From assembly GCF_010500995.1 (NCBI RefSeq), contig NZ_QVMK01000037.1, forward strand, positions 1-32,450: a DNA stretch of 32,450 nucleotides, read 5' to 3'. Position 1 is the stretch's first letter. The number at the start of each line of letters is the position of its first letter. Source of the DNA: Bacteroides sp. 224. Lineage in GTDB: Bacteria > Bacteroidota > Bacteroidia > Bacteroidales > Bacteroidaceae. The translations under genes and the position numbers were made by a program. The notes below the pieces were generated by a model. It was given only the letters and a program-made list of their open reading frames with translations. It did no database searches and was not told the DNA's origin. This document shows positions 32,150 to 32,450 of this stretch, one piece after another.

Positions 32150-32179
32150 ACTCACAGTTTAAGTTATAACTAAAACCTC

Positions 32180-32217
32180 GAAGCCATCTCTACCAACCAG
32201 AGATGGCTTCTTTTTTT
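32180..32217 (+). terminator. Strong rho-independent terminator of the PUL
   Basis: A perfect 12-bp stem, GAAGCCATCTCT / AGAGATGGCTTC, with the loop ACCAACC is followed by seven T. It lies 30 bp past the stop of the last PUL gene. Confidence 0.95.
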
Positions 32218-32236
32218 ATCATAAAGAGTTTACTTT

Positions 32237-32346
32237 GTGCCTTGCCTGTGACAAAGTTGTGCCTTGCCTGTGGCACAACCGTGCCATGCCTGTGGCACTG
32301 CTGTGCCATGCGCGTGGCACAACTGTGCCACACTGGCAAGGCACAA
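32237..32346. repeat. Five-unit 22-bp tandem array of palindromic units
   Basis: Five consecutive units start at 32237, 32259, 32281, 32303 and 32325, each exactly 22 bp. The core is GTGCCATGCCTGTGGCAC, an imperfect dyad (GTGCCA/TGGCAC), followed by a 4-bp spacer such as AACC, TGCT or AACT. Units 1 and 5 are the most diverged, and the array ends are themselves inverted repeats (TTTGTGCCTTGCC at 32235 and GGCAAGGCACAAA near 32335). It contains no gene. Confidence 0.85.
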
Positions 32347-32450
32347 ATCTGATTGTATGTTAACGTTTTTAGTTGACTACTTTCAGTCTTATTAATAGAA
32401 TTGGTTGCCTCGGTTTATACTTAGTTATAAACTAGGTTGACCTTTTTCAT

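Larger units (their letters stand above)
32150..32450. other. Intergenic region after the PUL
   Basis: The last 301 bp hold the PUL terminator (32180-32217), the 22-bp array (32237-32346) and a 7-bp hairpin GTTTATA/TATAAAC (32413-32432). No coding sequence is seen on either strand up to the window edge. Confidence 0.65.

Noticed and set aside
32237..32346. CRISPR array
   Set aside because: The period is 22 bp with 4-bp variable gaps and diverging units; there are no unique spacers and no cas genes in the window.
32413..32450. Start of a minus-strand gene at the window edge (ATGAAAAAGGTC... on the minus strand)
   Set aside because: The frame stops after nine codons at a TAA; only a small 7-bp hairpin is present.

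Overview
The window reads as a chromosomal stretch of a Bacteroidales bacterium (Bacteroides or a near relative; genus not resolved). The grounds are a type V (Mfa/FimA-like) fimbrial locus, a SusC/SusD polysaccharide utilization locus, lipoprotein signals followed by acidic residues, and several promoter matches to the Bacteroidota TTG-N19-TAnnTTTG type in place of E. coli-like boxes.

Region 1 (1-12453) is a plus-strand fimbrial operon. It starts inside a DUF3868/OmpA-like protein, then has a large lipoprotein, an Mfa1-family major fimbrillin, a FimB/Mfa2-type anchor, and five further fimbrillin-like lipoproteins. The last two are tandem paralogues carrying a BACON domain, and the second has an added C-terminal module typical of tip adhesins. 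All subunits except the anchor have a Thr-Arg-Ala/Gly site at residues 48-57, the expected Arg-specific maturation site for donor-strand polymerisation. A strong terminator lies at 12608-12635, among palindromic repeats.

Region 2 (12852-15130) is a separate transcription unit with a near-consensus promoter and a terminator. It encodes a NifU-like Fe-S scaffold protein and a GGGtGRT-family protein of unknown function. A four-helix-bundle (23S rRNA intervening-sequence family) gene sits between them and is flanked by AT-rich repeats that also supply its last codons.

Region 3 (15228-18381) is a patchwork: a small exported protein with an EF-hand-like loop, a polyvalent-protein-type kinase domain overlapped out of frame by a 49-codon ORF, a DUF418 membrane protein, and a minus-strand protein resembling the nucleoside deoxyribosyltransferase/TIR-like group.

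Region 4 (18432-32217) begins with a structured, largely non-coding stretch and a promoter. A plus-strand PUL follows: GH43-like lipoprotein, GH2 enzyme, DUF4965 (glutaminase-like) protein, IPT/NHL lipoprotein, SusC, SusD, DUF4973-like lipoprotein, and a perfect 12-bp stem terminator. Presumably the lipoproteins capture a glycan at the surface, SusC/D import it, and GH2 and GH43 trim it. The substrate is not evident, although GH43 plus GH2 suggests arabinose/galactose-containing plant glycans. No regulator gene is in the window. The GH43 lacks two of the three usual catalytic acids. After the terminator comes a five-unit, exactly 22-bp-period palindromic array (32237-32346).
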